Part shown: positions 25,001 through 36,900 of the stretch, piece after piece | Layout of the letters: every line of letters begins with the position of its first letter | How positions within the stretch are numbered: position 1 is the first letter of the stretch | Assembly (NCBI RefSeq): GCF_003945595.2 | Contig: NW_024104095.1 | Span: 620,001 to 684,000, forward strand | DNA length: 64,000 nucleotides | Source: Pipra filicauda | Taxonomy: Eukaryota > Chordata > Aves > Passeriformes > Pipridae | Direction of reading: 5' to 3' | Position numbers and translations under genes: made by a program | Notes under the pieces: generated by a model | What the model was told of the DNA's origin: nothing | Seen by the model: only the letters and a program-made list of their open reading frames with translations | Databases searched by the model: none

Positions 25001-28000
25001 AAATGGCCTGAAGCACTGACAATCCAAGTGTTTTATTGAAGTGGAGGCCTGGTTTCTTGGAGCTGGCTCATGTGTAAAGTGTTAGGATGTCCATGAGTGA
25101 CCTTGGCATTGTCTGTCTCTCTCTCTCTGGAATTAGGGGTTTTTTCCAACCTCCTCCAATTCAACTTTAAGCATTTACTGTATTAAAGGATTTACCAGAT
25201 CATACAAGGAGTTCAGGATTCAGCATATTTATTGACTGTATAACTATTACTTCTTTTACAGTTAACATTTAAGTCTGCAGGGATGAGTGTGGGCTGACTG
25301 TTATAGTCCTATGCAAATTTATTTAGTCTGTGGTATGCTAAAAGCATTCATTAGTTTTAATAAAATAACACAAGGATTGGGAAATTGAGGGATGTGATAA
25401 TTGCTTTACACAGCATGGAACTTAATAATCAGGAAAAAAAACTATTTTAAAATCTTTTGCTTTATGCTAGTGGCAATGGAGCTTTTATACTGCTGTCTTC
25501 AACAGAGCTGATTTTTAATGTTGCTGGAGTTTCCTTCAGGTAATTATTTTGGAAAATTATCAGTTGGAATCAATGTGGTGCCTGGACTCAGTTCTCTTGT
25601 TTCACACTGACTTGCTCTGTGGCATGGAAATACCTACACGGTGTTATTTCATAAAATTCCCAATGGTCTAACACATGGAATGCTCCAGCTGAGGCACTGA
25701 AGTGTTTACAGTGTTTACTTTGTGTATAAATCCAGGAATACAAAAATTGCAAGGATGTCAAAATTTATGATGCCAACCTATTAATCTGTCACCAACTCCA
25801 AAAGCCTCTAAAAGCTCAATTACCAGTGAGGTGTCTCCATGTTATTCCCCCAGTTATGCATGTGTGAATCAATGTGAGGAAAAGGGGGTGGTTATTTTGG
25901 TCATGTTTATTGTTTCTGTGTGTTTACTACATACTAGTTGTTTAGTTTCTTAAAGTTGCTACGACCGTGGAATGAAAAATATGAATCAGTGCTTTGTCAG
26001 CCAGTTAACCTTTTAAAATGAAGTTTGCAAAGGAGCTATTACTGGTGAATGGGAAATACATGTAGATTAGCTTCTGTTCTTCTGCTGAGCTCACTAAGTT
26101 TAATTCCACAGTCAGAGCTGTTCTTCTAGAAGTTAACTCAGTGTGTTCCTCTCTCTCCGTTGACTGTGCAGAGATCCTGATCTGCAGTCAATGTTAGCCA
26201 AGCAAACTAGCCAGCATTTATTCCCTCATACCTTTAGATCAGGGCAGAGGCTTCTTATAAAATTCATAATTATCATGAATAAGACACAGTCAGGCCTCAG
26301 AGACAGTGGGAAGAACTTTCCCTGAGCTCCAGAGGAGGCTGTGTCAGGAAACCTGAGAAAGCTGCTGAAGCTGAATGGCACTGGAGGGATGGGCCCACCA
26401 TCCAGGGCCTGGTGGGTGCTGAAGTGGTTGTTACCAAACCTTTAAATCTTTTGTAATTAGTAGATTTGTTTTCCCTGCCAACAATGGATGTCATTCTATT
26501 TTACGTATTAATAAAATGCATCTCGGAGATTGGAAGCGGTTTAATGTGCTCAATTCCAGGAATTGTGAGTGATTTTGCTCTCAGGCTCGAGCCCATTTTT
26601 CCCCATGACAGAAGGTCACCCAGCAGTTCAGATGGGGTTCAGATGTTGGGGGCTTGTCCCCAATTACCAGAATAATTTTTCCCTTCAGGTCTGCGCTCTG
26701 TACTTTGCTGTGAGCAGTATTTAGGAGCAGCCTGGCATTCAGCAACACTAGGATGTGGAGAAAGGGGGAATATTTTCTGAATTTTATACTAACATGAATG
26801 AAATTGCTGTTATATCATTACTTAGAGATATAAATGCAGCCAGAATATAGTTCATCGTTTTCATTTAAGCTTTTATTGATTATTGACCCCAAAGAAATTA
26901 CCCACAGACTGCAACACAAAAACCTCTACTGTGCAGATTTGTATTTCATTTACTGTGATAGTAAATATAGTTGCACAAGAGGGAGAAGCATCTCAGGGAG
27001 ACTTGTCCGATGCTGCAGATAGCTTTTTGCAAATATTGTACTGGTGGTGGTGAAATCTCCAGAGGACAGAGGAAAAATAAGTGAAGGCCACAACCTCAAT
27101 TTACAGCACACCAAATTAGAAATGGAAGGGATTTGGGAGGAATGCACCTGTTCAGAACACACTGATTTTGTGTGTCTTGGTGTGTGCCTGTGTCTCTGCC
27201 CTTGTAATTTAATGTGGCAGTATTCCTGCTCTTCCTTTTTCCAGTGGTTAGAGACTGAGGCTGGTGGCTTTTGGGGTTTTTTTGCCCTGCAGTTCCAGTG
27301 CAGGATTTTGACTGTGGGTCGGCACAGTCACGTGCTTTAGCTGGCCATAAGGTGATGCTGCACGTGTGTTTAGTGAAGTCGTGGTGGGTTCAAAGGACTC
27401 GGGTTTGTGCCAGGAATTTGCATTGATAACCCAGTGATCTCATTCCTGCATATGGAGCATTTACATCCACCTGGAATCAGCAGCTCTGATGTGTGTGGAT
27501 CAATGGGCTCATGTGTTCTGGTTATAAGTGTTGAATAGTACAGGAACTAGAGGCTGAATCACTGAAATAATCTTATTTTACATGCTAATTGCTGTACTAT
27601 TTGAAGTTTTCTTCAAAGTAGAGGCTTTTATCACCAGTTTAAGTTGAAGTTGGGTGGATTAACAAAGATTAGTATAGAAGTTTAAAAAAACCATGGAGTG
27701 TAATACATTGTATTATATTCATTCGGGACAAGAAAACACTTAGATTAAGTAGCAGAATAACAATTAATTGTATGATATTTTTATAATTAGTAGAATTTTA
27801 CTTTTATGTTCAAAATACTTAATAAGCAAATATCTACACTATAGATGCAGTGTTGGAAGAGCAGCTCGTTTTGTCACCTGCATGATATTCTGGCTGGGAT
27901 CAGCACATGGAAATACCTCTGTAATTGCTAAAGGTCTTTGGAAGTGGCATTCAAAGTGTGTAATCATTTGTGTGAAACAAAAGAAGACAGAAGGCTCAGT

Positions 28001-31000
28001 GTTATGATTCTTTCATGGATGTTTTGTTCCCGTTTATTGGAAGTGTTTGTTATATTCTTCTGTTTTCCTTTCTTAGACCATGATTTCGTCACCTGCAGCT
28101 TGAAGTGCAATTCATTCCATGGTTCCAGTGTTTTCTGGTGGATGATAATGAAGAGATGTGTAGGAGCAAACAAATTCACTTAATGTTGGCTGCTGGGGTC
28201 ATCTGTGTCACTGAACAAAGACAATGAGGCAGGAATGTGGTTTTTCCTAAATGCAGGACTTGCTCTGTACACAAACTTCCTCCCTTGTCTGCTGTTGTGC
28301 TTTTCTTAATGAAGAATTTATTTGCAATCCCTTTCCCATTTGATTTTTTTACTGTATCCTAACAAGATGTGACGGGGTAGCAGACTGCTAAGGCATGAAG
28401 ACCTGTAAATAAAGAACTGTTCCATTTTATTGAATTTGTGAGGGGGGAAAAAAAAGGAGAGAGAACTGTTTCATGTGCTATTTGATTATTCCCTTGCAGT
28501 CACAGGTATTCTGATGACAGTGGTTCAGGTTTAGTGTCAGTTTAATGTATTAAACATAACTCTCTTGTTGTAGCTATCAGTCATTTTTTTTAAACATGAA
28601 TTAAAGGCTTCTCCTTTTTAATTATTCCACAGATTAATATATTGAAAATGGGCTCATTTCTATGCCTCAAATTAAGCTAGTTCTGTTTCAGCTTTTTCTC
28701 AATTACTTCTGTAATTAAGACCCATAAACCCATAGCAAAGAATAAAATAAGAAATTAGAAACAAAAATTAAAAGTGGAGGGAGCATCTATTTGGCTTCCT
28801 TAATGATAAATTGCTTAAAACTCTTTCTGAAACAGCCACTACAAGGGAAATAATGAAGGAACTTGACAGCCTATATGTAGTTTTGAAAAGAACATAAAGT
28901 TTTCAGAGAGTATCCCATCAGGGATCCCAGTTGTAAACAGTCTGGATGTACCCACTTAATTATGTGAAAACCTGGCATGGTGCTCTGGGGAAGAATTAAA
29001 AAATGCTAAACCTGCCTCCCACACTGAAGTGGAATATTTAATCAAGTCAAAAGCTTCATTGCACCCTATAGCAAGCCAAGTTAAATCTAGGCTGTTAAAT
29101 CTTTTATTAGTGTTGCTGTTCATTCTGGCCATATATCAGCTCATGGTAACAACAACAGAAGGGTTTCCTTCCCTCACAGAGTGTAGGACTCTCCGGGATG
29201 ATTTTCCCTGACACTCAGGATGGTTACTATAGAAAGTGGCCTCGAGGAGAGCTGTGCTTGAGATGTGAAGTGGCCCTGGCTGAAATGTGTGAAGATGGTC
29301 TGGATGCCGTGCAGGAAAGAACAATTTGCAAATGTGGACCATTTTTTTATTCTTTTTACACTGCTAGGCACCATTAACTACATTAATATAAAAAAATGAG
29401 GGCATTGTAGTAACTCACTGACACATGGACTGGTTTTGCTCAAGCCCAAGGACACATCTAAAGAAAAAAAAAAAAAAGAGATAAAAACATGTTCTTTGCT
29501 TCAAAGCCAGCTCATATAACTGAAAAATATAGGTTTCCTTCTATGATACTTGAGAAACCAGTTGTATTGAATGTTTTTTACTTTTTTTTTTTTAACCACT
29601 CTTTCAGTACTTTGACCAGCAAACTTGGACATATTGTAAGTTTGTGCTGCAGTTCAGGTCAACACCCACCTTTACTGACTGTAAATTATTTGTAGCTGTT
29701 CAGTGGTTTACAATGCCTGCACTGGAGGGCCCCCATAAAAGCAGTTATGCACATAATATGTCAGAAATACATTTTTCATACTTTTGAGATCCTCTAGGAC
29801 ACTGCTTAGGGGTTATTGCATGACTGTGCCATAAAGTTAACTGATAGCTCTCTGCCTGAAATGTTTATCTCGAAATGCACTAAGTTTGGGTTGAAATATT
29901 TCTAGACACTAATGGTCATTACAAAGTGTCATTGTCTTCAGCAGCCTGCTACAGATAAGCTTTAAATTGAAAATTAATAGCTCTTCTGTAAACACAGAGC
30001 TTAGTTTAAGCAGCTTGCAAGAGGCCACATGTGCTGATGGGATAAATAGATTTCTAGTGACTTTCCCAGTTTCCTGCCATTGACCCCGAGTAAACAGCAA
30101 AGCTTTAGAAATGCCAGTTAATTGAAAGCACAATTGAACTCCAGATAAGTGAAAGCAGTGCACACCTAAATCCCAGTTCAGCATTTCACTCCATTGTCTG
30201 AGTCCTGTTCCCACATGAGCCCCACATCAGGTTGGGGCCACGAAAGAACACAGGACATATTCTTGTGTCCACAGTCATTTAATTTACTGAAGCAGGGCTC
30301 AGTTTTCTTTCTGAAGAAGCAAGTAAATAATGATTTATCTTTCTGTCATTTTATGCCTTTTGAAATCACCTTTTTCTTTCAGGGCTGTGTAATAATGAAG
30401 CCTCCAATGCTGCTCCATTATACATTTGTAAACTTTTTGGATTGAAAATGGCCTCTTGTTTATTATGTTCTACGAAATAAGAGCAAACACAGAGGAGGGA
30501 AAAAAGACTAATTACCTCTTCTTGAAAATAATGAATACCACACTAAATATCCCTCTGACTTATCTCCTTTCAGGGATGAATTGTTCCAGTTATTGCTGCC
30601 CCTGAGGCATGTCCACAGGAAAAGTGTGGCTGAGTTTCCTGACTGCAAAGTGTTGGAAATTGCAATCCAAGGGATATCTAAACATACAGCTGATATATCT
30701 CCCAGCCCCCAAAACTTTAAACTTTAGCACCTTAATCGTGTCCTTACTGGCCCTCCTGTAACTTTATATTTGCTGACAGCATAATTTTAAAATTTCATTG
30801 CACTTCTTTATGTTGCTATTCAAAGTGGACAACAACTGGTTGAAATAGAAAATGTTTTTTATTTAAAGGGAAGAAAAAGCAAGATCCCTTGGCATGACTA
30901 GGATAGAAAGCAATTACACAAGGACTTCCATGAGCAGATGTGGGAGGATAGTAACACTTGAGAGAATGGGAGGGAGTGTTGTTGAGGTCAGTAAAGTTGT

Positions 31001-32696
31001 AACTCAGCAGCCAGAAGGGCAATCCTGATGCTCTGTTCCCTTGGGACACTGTTGCTTGAGACTTTAAAATACTTTTAAGAAGTATCTGCATCTGCATAAG
31101 ATTTCAGTGTTCAATTAGTCCCTGGGACTTGTACAGAAAAGATCACATTAAAGAACTTTTAAGTAGAGGCTAAATTAATTTAGGGACTGAGGAACTGAAC
31201 TCATCTGGGAATATCACTGTGATAGTTTTAAGACCTTTTGAAGCACTTTTATGAAGCCTGATTATTGAAGTTGTTCACCTTACAGATGTTTTCTTTCATC
31301 TCCTTCAGTAAACTGTCATGAGTGTGCCCCCAACTGTTTTAAGTGTCCTCCATGGATATACTAGCAGGGTATGAAGAGACTAGATATTAAAATGGGGTCA
31401 AACAATGAGAATGAAGTCTTGCTAAGAGAAGGGTTTTTAATGAAAGGACAGTTCCTTGATTACCAGAATTGGAATCTCCAGCATAGGACCAGTCCTGCTT
31501 GCTGAGGTGTGAGAAAAGAAACTCTTTGTTTCAAGCTCCATAATCCATGTGTGTAGGGAATTTTGGGGTTGTATTTCAAGTACACATTTCAACTGCTTTC
31601 TTAGTTAGAAACAAACCATGGCTAAGTCAGAAGATGATTACCTTAAAGTCATGGAGAGCTGTACTCCTGCAAACCTCCCTGTGGGCATGGACGTTATTCC
31701 CCTTGGATAAGGATAACCTGAGGGATAAGGCCCTGTAATCCTTTGGAGCAGTTTTTCTCTGTCCATGCAGATGACTGACATTTAATAATTTCGGTGCTGT
31801 AGGTCATTGTGATTCTCCTGTGTTCATTTATGCAGAGGAAATAAGTTCCTGATAAGCAGGTTTGTGTCTTTTATAAGCAAACACAGAGTTGGCTGAATTG
31901 GGAGTTTCCTGCAAAAGTGTCATTTTGATCTATGAATCTTCACTGTAATGAGAGCAGAGAATAAAGCCACCACAAGAAAGAAACTAATGAAAACAAAATC
32001 CAGCTGTAATAAGAGACCAGTAGGAAGAACAGGCATTAGATAATTCTGGCTTCAAAAAGCTGACAGTTTAATTAAAATTCTTATTGGGAACACTAGGTAA
32101 TATAGCTTTGCATTTAATAGGAATATTTTGCAAAACAAGTGTGTGACTGTATTTCAAAATATAAATTAATTGGTTGCTGGCTTGAAAAATGACTGAGATG
32201 AGGAGGTGTTTGTGCCATCATCCTGCACCATTTGGTGTCTTGCCACGCTACAGGTGCTGGGAGATGGTGGTCTAATTTTGCATGGTTAGTTTTGCAAAAT
32301 CAAGCTATTTCAATATTTTGTTACATCTAGTTAAGTCTAGAGCCTTATGCCATGAAAAGAAGAAAAAAAATAAGAGGAAAAAAAGAAAAGGTAATTAGTT
32401 TTGGTTTACTCCTGTTGACACAAATCTAAGACCTGCATATGTCTTAAATGTTTTTAATAAAACTGGGCTGAGTTTCAGGTAGGAATCATTTGGAATGTAA
32501 AATGAAAGACTTTTTGAAAAAGAATATTGATATTTCCCCTTCAAACCTCATAGACAGTAGTTTCTAAGCTTATCTTTACAAAGTTCATGCAAAGCCTGGT
32601 GTATGTCTTGCTTATCTCCTGCATGTTGGAGTGCTCCAGAATGCTGCCTGACAATCATTTATTTTACACCACCACAAGTGGGGAAGAATTAATCCA
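22061..32696. other. Intergenic 10.6 kb, no gene recognised
   Basis: AT-rich sequence with short scattered frames only. It contains a small (TC)n run at about 25,115-25,128 and A/T runs (for example at 22,773 and 29,464-29,477). No CR1 copy was recognised here, which makes it one of the cleaner stretches of the window. Confidence 0.7.
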
Positions 32697-32784
32697 GATT
32701 TACAGCCAGGCTGAAAAGAACAGAGGCAAAGTGATTTGCTCAAGGTCATTCAGAAGATTATTGGCAGAACCAGGATTAAAACTT
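32697..32784 (-). mobile_element. MIR SINE relic (core region)
   Basis: The order GATTTACAG, AACAGAGGCAAAGTGATTTG, CTCAAGGTCATTCAG, TTGGCAGAACCAGGATTAAA follows the reverse complement of the MIR consensus (TTTACAG, ACAGAGAGGTTAAGT, TTGCCCAAGGTCACACAG, GTGGCAGAGCCGGGATTCGA) with few gaps. MIR is an old tRNA-derived SINE of amniotes and low-copy in birds (established knowledge). Confidence 0.75.
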
Positions 32785-33884
32785 ACTTTTTAAATCCTAA
32801 AAGATGAGAATTTTTAACAGGGCCTGGAAGTGTGTGTGGGGGGGTGTCTCTTATGAATATTAGCAAATTGAAACTCCTTCTTGTGAGCTTGATCTGTCCA
32901 CAGTAAACCACGGGGGCAGACAAGAAAAGAAACATAATTTTTCTTCTCTTTTGCCTTTCCTCTTTAATTTGTTGTGCTTAAAATCAACTGTAAGGACCAA
33001 ATTCTTCAAAGCTTCCTTTCTTATACCCGGATGGGTAGATACCCTTGAAATTCATGTTTGCATAAGCGAGGAGTGCAAAATTGGAGTCTGACTCAAAAGA
33101 CATATTTATATGTGCTTTATTTTTAACCTAAATTGCTACTGTAAGAAGATTAGAGTCAATGTGGACATGTGAGGGGTTTAAGATATGTCTGTCTATGTGT
33201 CTGTTTTGATAATTTTAGTTGGCTCTGTGTCAAATACAATTTGATTCTGCTCATGAACAAAATCCCCCTCTTTTTAGGAGTGGGCCTAAAAAAATCCAAA
33301 GCCCTCAGGGATATGTATCACTAGTAAGGTGATTGTTGCTGTTGTACTGCAGGGGTTAAATGCCAGTGATTCTCTGGGTGGTTACCCAGTGGGTTGGTTT
33401 CTATTTATACTCTAAAGCCTGTTAAAGGGTCAGGAAGCTGAACAAGAGGAGAGTCTTGATTAGCACTTGTTACTGCTGGCTTAGCCCTGTTTTCTGTGCA
33501 GGAACAAAACAGAACATGGGTTGCTTCAGAGTTCAAGCAAAACTCCTGGTAAAAAAGAAACATAAAAGCTGAAAGAGTCAAGAGATGGTTGTTATACAGT
33601 TGGTTGTGCCAAATGTCTGTAGAACAGTTATATCTGTGGAAGCACTGACAGAACAACAGGTCTGGGGCTGCTTTGTTTTAAAATCTTATTGCACTTATTT
33701 AATGCTAAACCATGTTTAAGGTTCTGGCTTTAAAACCTTTTGTAATGAGTACTTCTCCAACAAACCTTTAGAACAGATTTCTATATAGGTTTATTTAAAA
33801 TCTTCAAACCAGTTTGCTTTTCACCCTCCAGTGTTTGTTCCAGTGAGCTGCTTTGTGATGCATTTTTGCCCTTTATTGCAAAAA
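32785..33884. other. Intergenic, no gene recognised
   Basis: AT-rich sequence between the MIR relic and a CR1 fragment; a short G run (32,838-32,844) is the only simple-sequence feature. Nothing else stands out. Confidence 0.7.
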
Positions 33885-33945
33885 GAGTCCCATCCAACCT
33901 GACCTTGGACACCTCCAGGGGTGGGGAGTCCACAACCTCTCTGGG
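33885..33945 (-). mobile_element. CR1 LINE fragment (short)
   Basis: The reverse complement reads CCCAGAGAGGTTGTGGACTC, CCCACCCCTGGAGGTGTCCA, AGGTCAGGTTGGATGGGACT. This is the CR1 segment just before the 3' tail. It lacks the terminal tail and is flanked by unique AT-rich sequence. Confidence 0.75.
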
Positions 33946-36900
33946 TTTATGTATTTTCTTAAAAGCCTTCTTTACCCCATCTTTCTAAGAGAAACAGCCT
34001 CTCTGTGTCCTTGTAAATCCAGGACAAATCAGCAACTTTTGCTGAGTTCTTCCAAAGTGTGATGGAGAACTTTACCAAAGAGAAAAGAAGAAAAGGTGAA
34101 AAAGCTACTAAAAAGGAAAAACATTCTTAAATCAGGGACCTGTCAATAGCATCAAGCAAACTAAATTTAACAGCTAATTTACTCGTGACAGAAATATAAT
34201 CCATATAATTTATGCATCTAATATAATCTGTCATTTGTGTTTAAGGAGGAGAGGAAGGCAGCATCTAATAAAATGTAGAAGAAAAATGAGTTTGTAAGGT
34301 GAGTGACAGAAATGTTCATTACCTCAGTTCTTTCCTGTGGTGTTCCTCTCTTTTTCAGGCAGGAATCTTGAGAGTTTGATCCTTATGAAGTACAAAATTA
34401 TTACTTTAAAGGACATCTTTTTTTTTTTTTTTCCCCTTTTGTGTCAAAACTTAAAATTATTCCAGTTCAAAACCAATCAAAGAAGAAACAGAAGATTCTG
34501 ACTTCATCCCTGTCCAGAGAGAGCAAAGAGAAAAGAGGCCAAGGGCTGTTGCAGAGATGAAAGACCTGTGGAAGACAATTTGAAATCACCATCAGTCTTT
34601 CCAGGTCGTGCTCAGACTCTCCCTTAGATACACACAAGTGAGTCAAAGGGGTTTGGATGTTCTGCAGCCTGCACTGGATGAGAGGAATTCTGTGAAAGAG
34701 CTGTGACTCTGTGGTACATAACATTATCCTAAAATGAATTTGTATTAGAGTTGAAACACAAACCAGGAGTGAAGAAACTGTGGGATATTGAAAAAAAGCT
34801 TGAAACAAAAGCTAAAAGAGATTCTGGACTTCATTCCTAATGGATTTCTCTGTTGTTTTCGCACACGGTGTGTGATGATTAGTGGGACCAAAGTCCTAAA
34901 GAAGCAGCATCCCATGGCTGTAGAAACACAAAGTGTTGTAGACTTTTCCCCCTAATCTCAGTGTAGGTGAGAGGTCTTGATAATCAAGATATTGATTATC
35001 AGTCATTGATTTCAGAGCACTGACTGTGGCCAAGAAGTGAGAGGGCTGTGGAAGTGTCTGCTGTAACTCTGACTAACACAATTCCGGTTGCCTTATGATT
35101 TGGGGGTTTTGCTCTCTGTAGGTTTTGGCAGCATCCAACAACCTCACAAAGCTGAGTTACAGAAGAATTTTGACACAGTTAATATGTCTGAGGGAAGACA
35201 TGACTCCTCCAGTTAAGTGCATCTTAATAACAATATAAAAATAAGAAGCTTCTCTACACAATTGCGTGAAAGAAACTTTCTGAAAAATCTAAATCTGGTG
35301 TAAAATCCTTCTTGCTGTGACAGGCATTAGTTCCTCTAAAATGTTTATTATTTCTTGTACGTTGGCATTTGGGAGTTCAGAGATACTACAGTGCATTGCA
35401 GAAACGTGATATTTTGTGACATGATAAACACGTTTATCCACAGGCATTTTCCTATTAGATTAAGAGAAACTGTTGATTCAAAAAAGGAAAAATGTTGTGT
35501 TTGCAGAACAGACAATGGAGCAAACAACCCCTGGCTTTTTGTTTATTTATGTTGTAATCCTATGATATTATTCCTTTAAAGCAAAAGGCAGCTCCCTTGC
35601 TAATTGTATCTGTGGTATTTATCAACATGGAATGAAGACAGTTGCTCTTAGAGAAACATGGAAACTCAGAACTTGCACTGCAGTTTTTAAAACTAATACT
35701 TCTGGCTAAGTACTTCTTAAAATTTAAAATGCTTCACTTAAACACTTAAGCTTGAATGAGCAGATCCAACTTTAATTGCTTTTATTTGAAACACAAGGAT
35801 GAATTTGGAGATACTGAGTTTCAGCAAAATTGTGGATGGATGTATTCCTTCAGGCAGTTTTATTCCAGATGTTACTTTGGGGAAAGAACTTGCTGCTCTA
35901 GGTTTGCACAATGCCTGTTTTTCTACCCCATAATCTGGTTTTCTGTAGGGTCTTTTAATACATATTTGGCTAAAGGTGTCACCCTTGAACTGGTTTCACA
36001 CCCATCTCATTGGCCATATATTATAATCAAATGGTCATTTATTTATCAGCATGTTTTTTGGGATCATCAGTGACGTTATTCAGTCATAAAAACAAGAAAC
36101 TTCTGCTTCAGAGCTGGGAATCCAAATAGGATTGAGGAAAAGAGGATAAAAGAGGCATTTACAGTGCAATTGTTGCTACCTCAAACCTTTCCGAGAACAT
36201 TTTCTCACAAGAAAACAGTTTTTCCAAAAATGTAAACTTCCCACAAGTCCACACCATTCTCAGTAGCTGAGAAAGAGAAGTCAAAAGGAGTCATTTCAAT
36301 AAATGTCAAAACATTTCTGAAGTAGAACTTGTAGGGGTGTTTTTAAAGCGTTTTAATTTTTATACTATGTATTTTAAAACATAATAGTGAAATCAAATGT
36401 TTCTCTTGACTCAAAATGTCAGAGTCATAGAGAACTCTAAGTGATAAATTTAGAGGAGAATAGGGATGAAAATTGGTTCCACAATGGAAGTTTTTCTTGC
36501 CTTTGACCAGGGCTAAAAACCAGAATATCTTACACTCTTATGCAGGTATTTATGCTTTTTAGGGTGCAAATCACATCTTGAACGTATGCAAAGGAAAAGC
36601 ATGAAAGAAAAGTCAAGCAGGAGACATCAAGTGACATATTTCATAGCAGAAGAAGGTTGAAAGGCTGAAGCAAAGTTTGCAGGACAACTGGAGTGAGACT
36701 GGAGAGAAAAGATGCAAAGGGTGGCTGGAACAGTGTTGGGAGCTAAAGAAAGTGTCAGAAAGTCATTGCTTTTTCTATCTTTAGTCTTTTATCTCCAGTT
36801 TGGAGGCTTTCTCACTTCTAACCTCAAGTCTGAACGTTTCATCATGGTGTTTAATACCACATACTTAAGTACTGAATCACTGAACTCAAAACTAATATGG

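Noticed and set aside
29464..29477. A14 run as the tail of a processed pseudogene
   Set aside because: No cDNA-like sequence, open frame or target-site duplication next to it.
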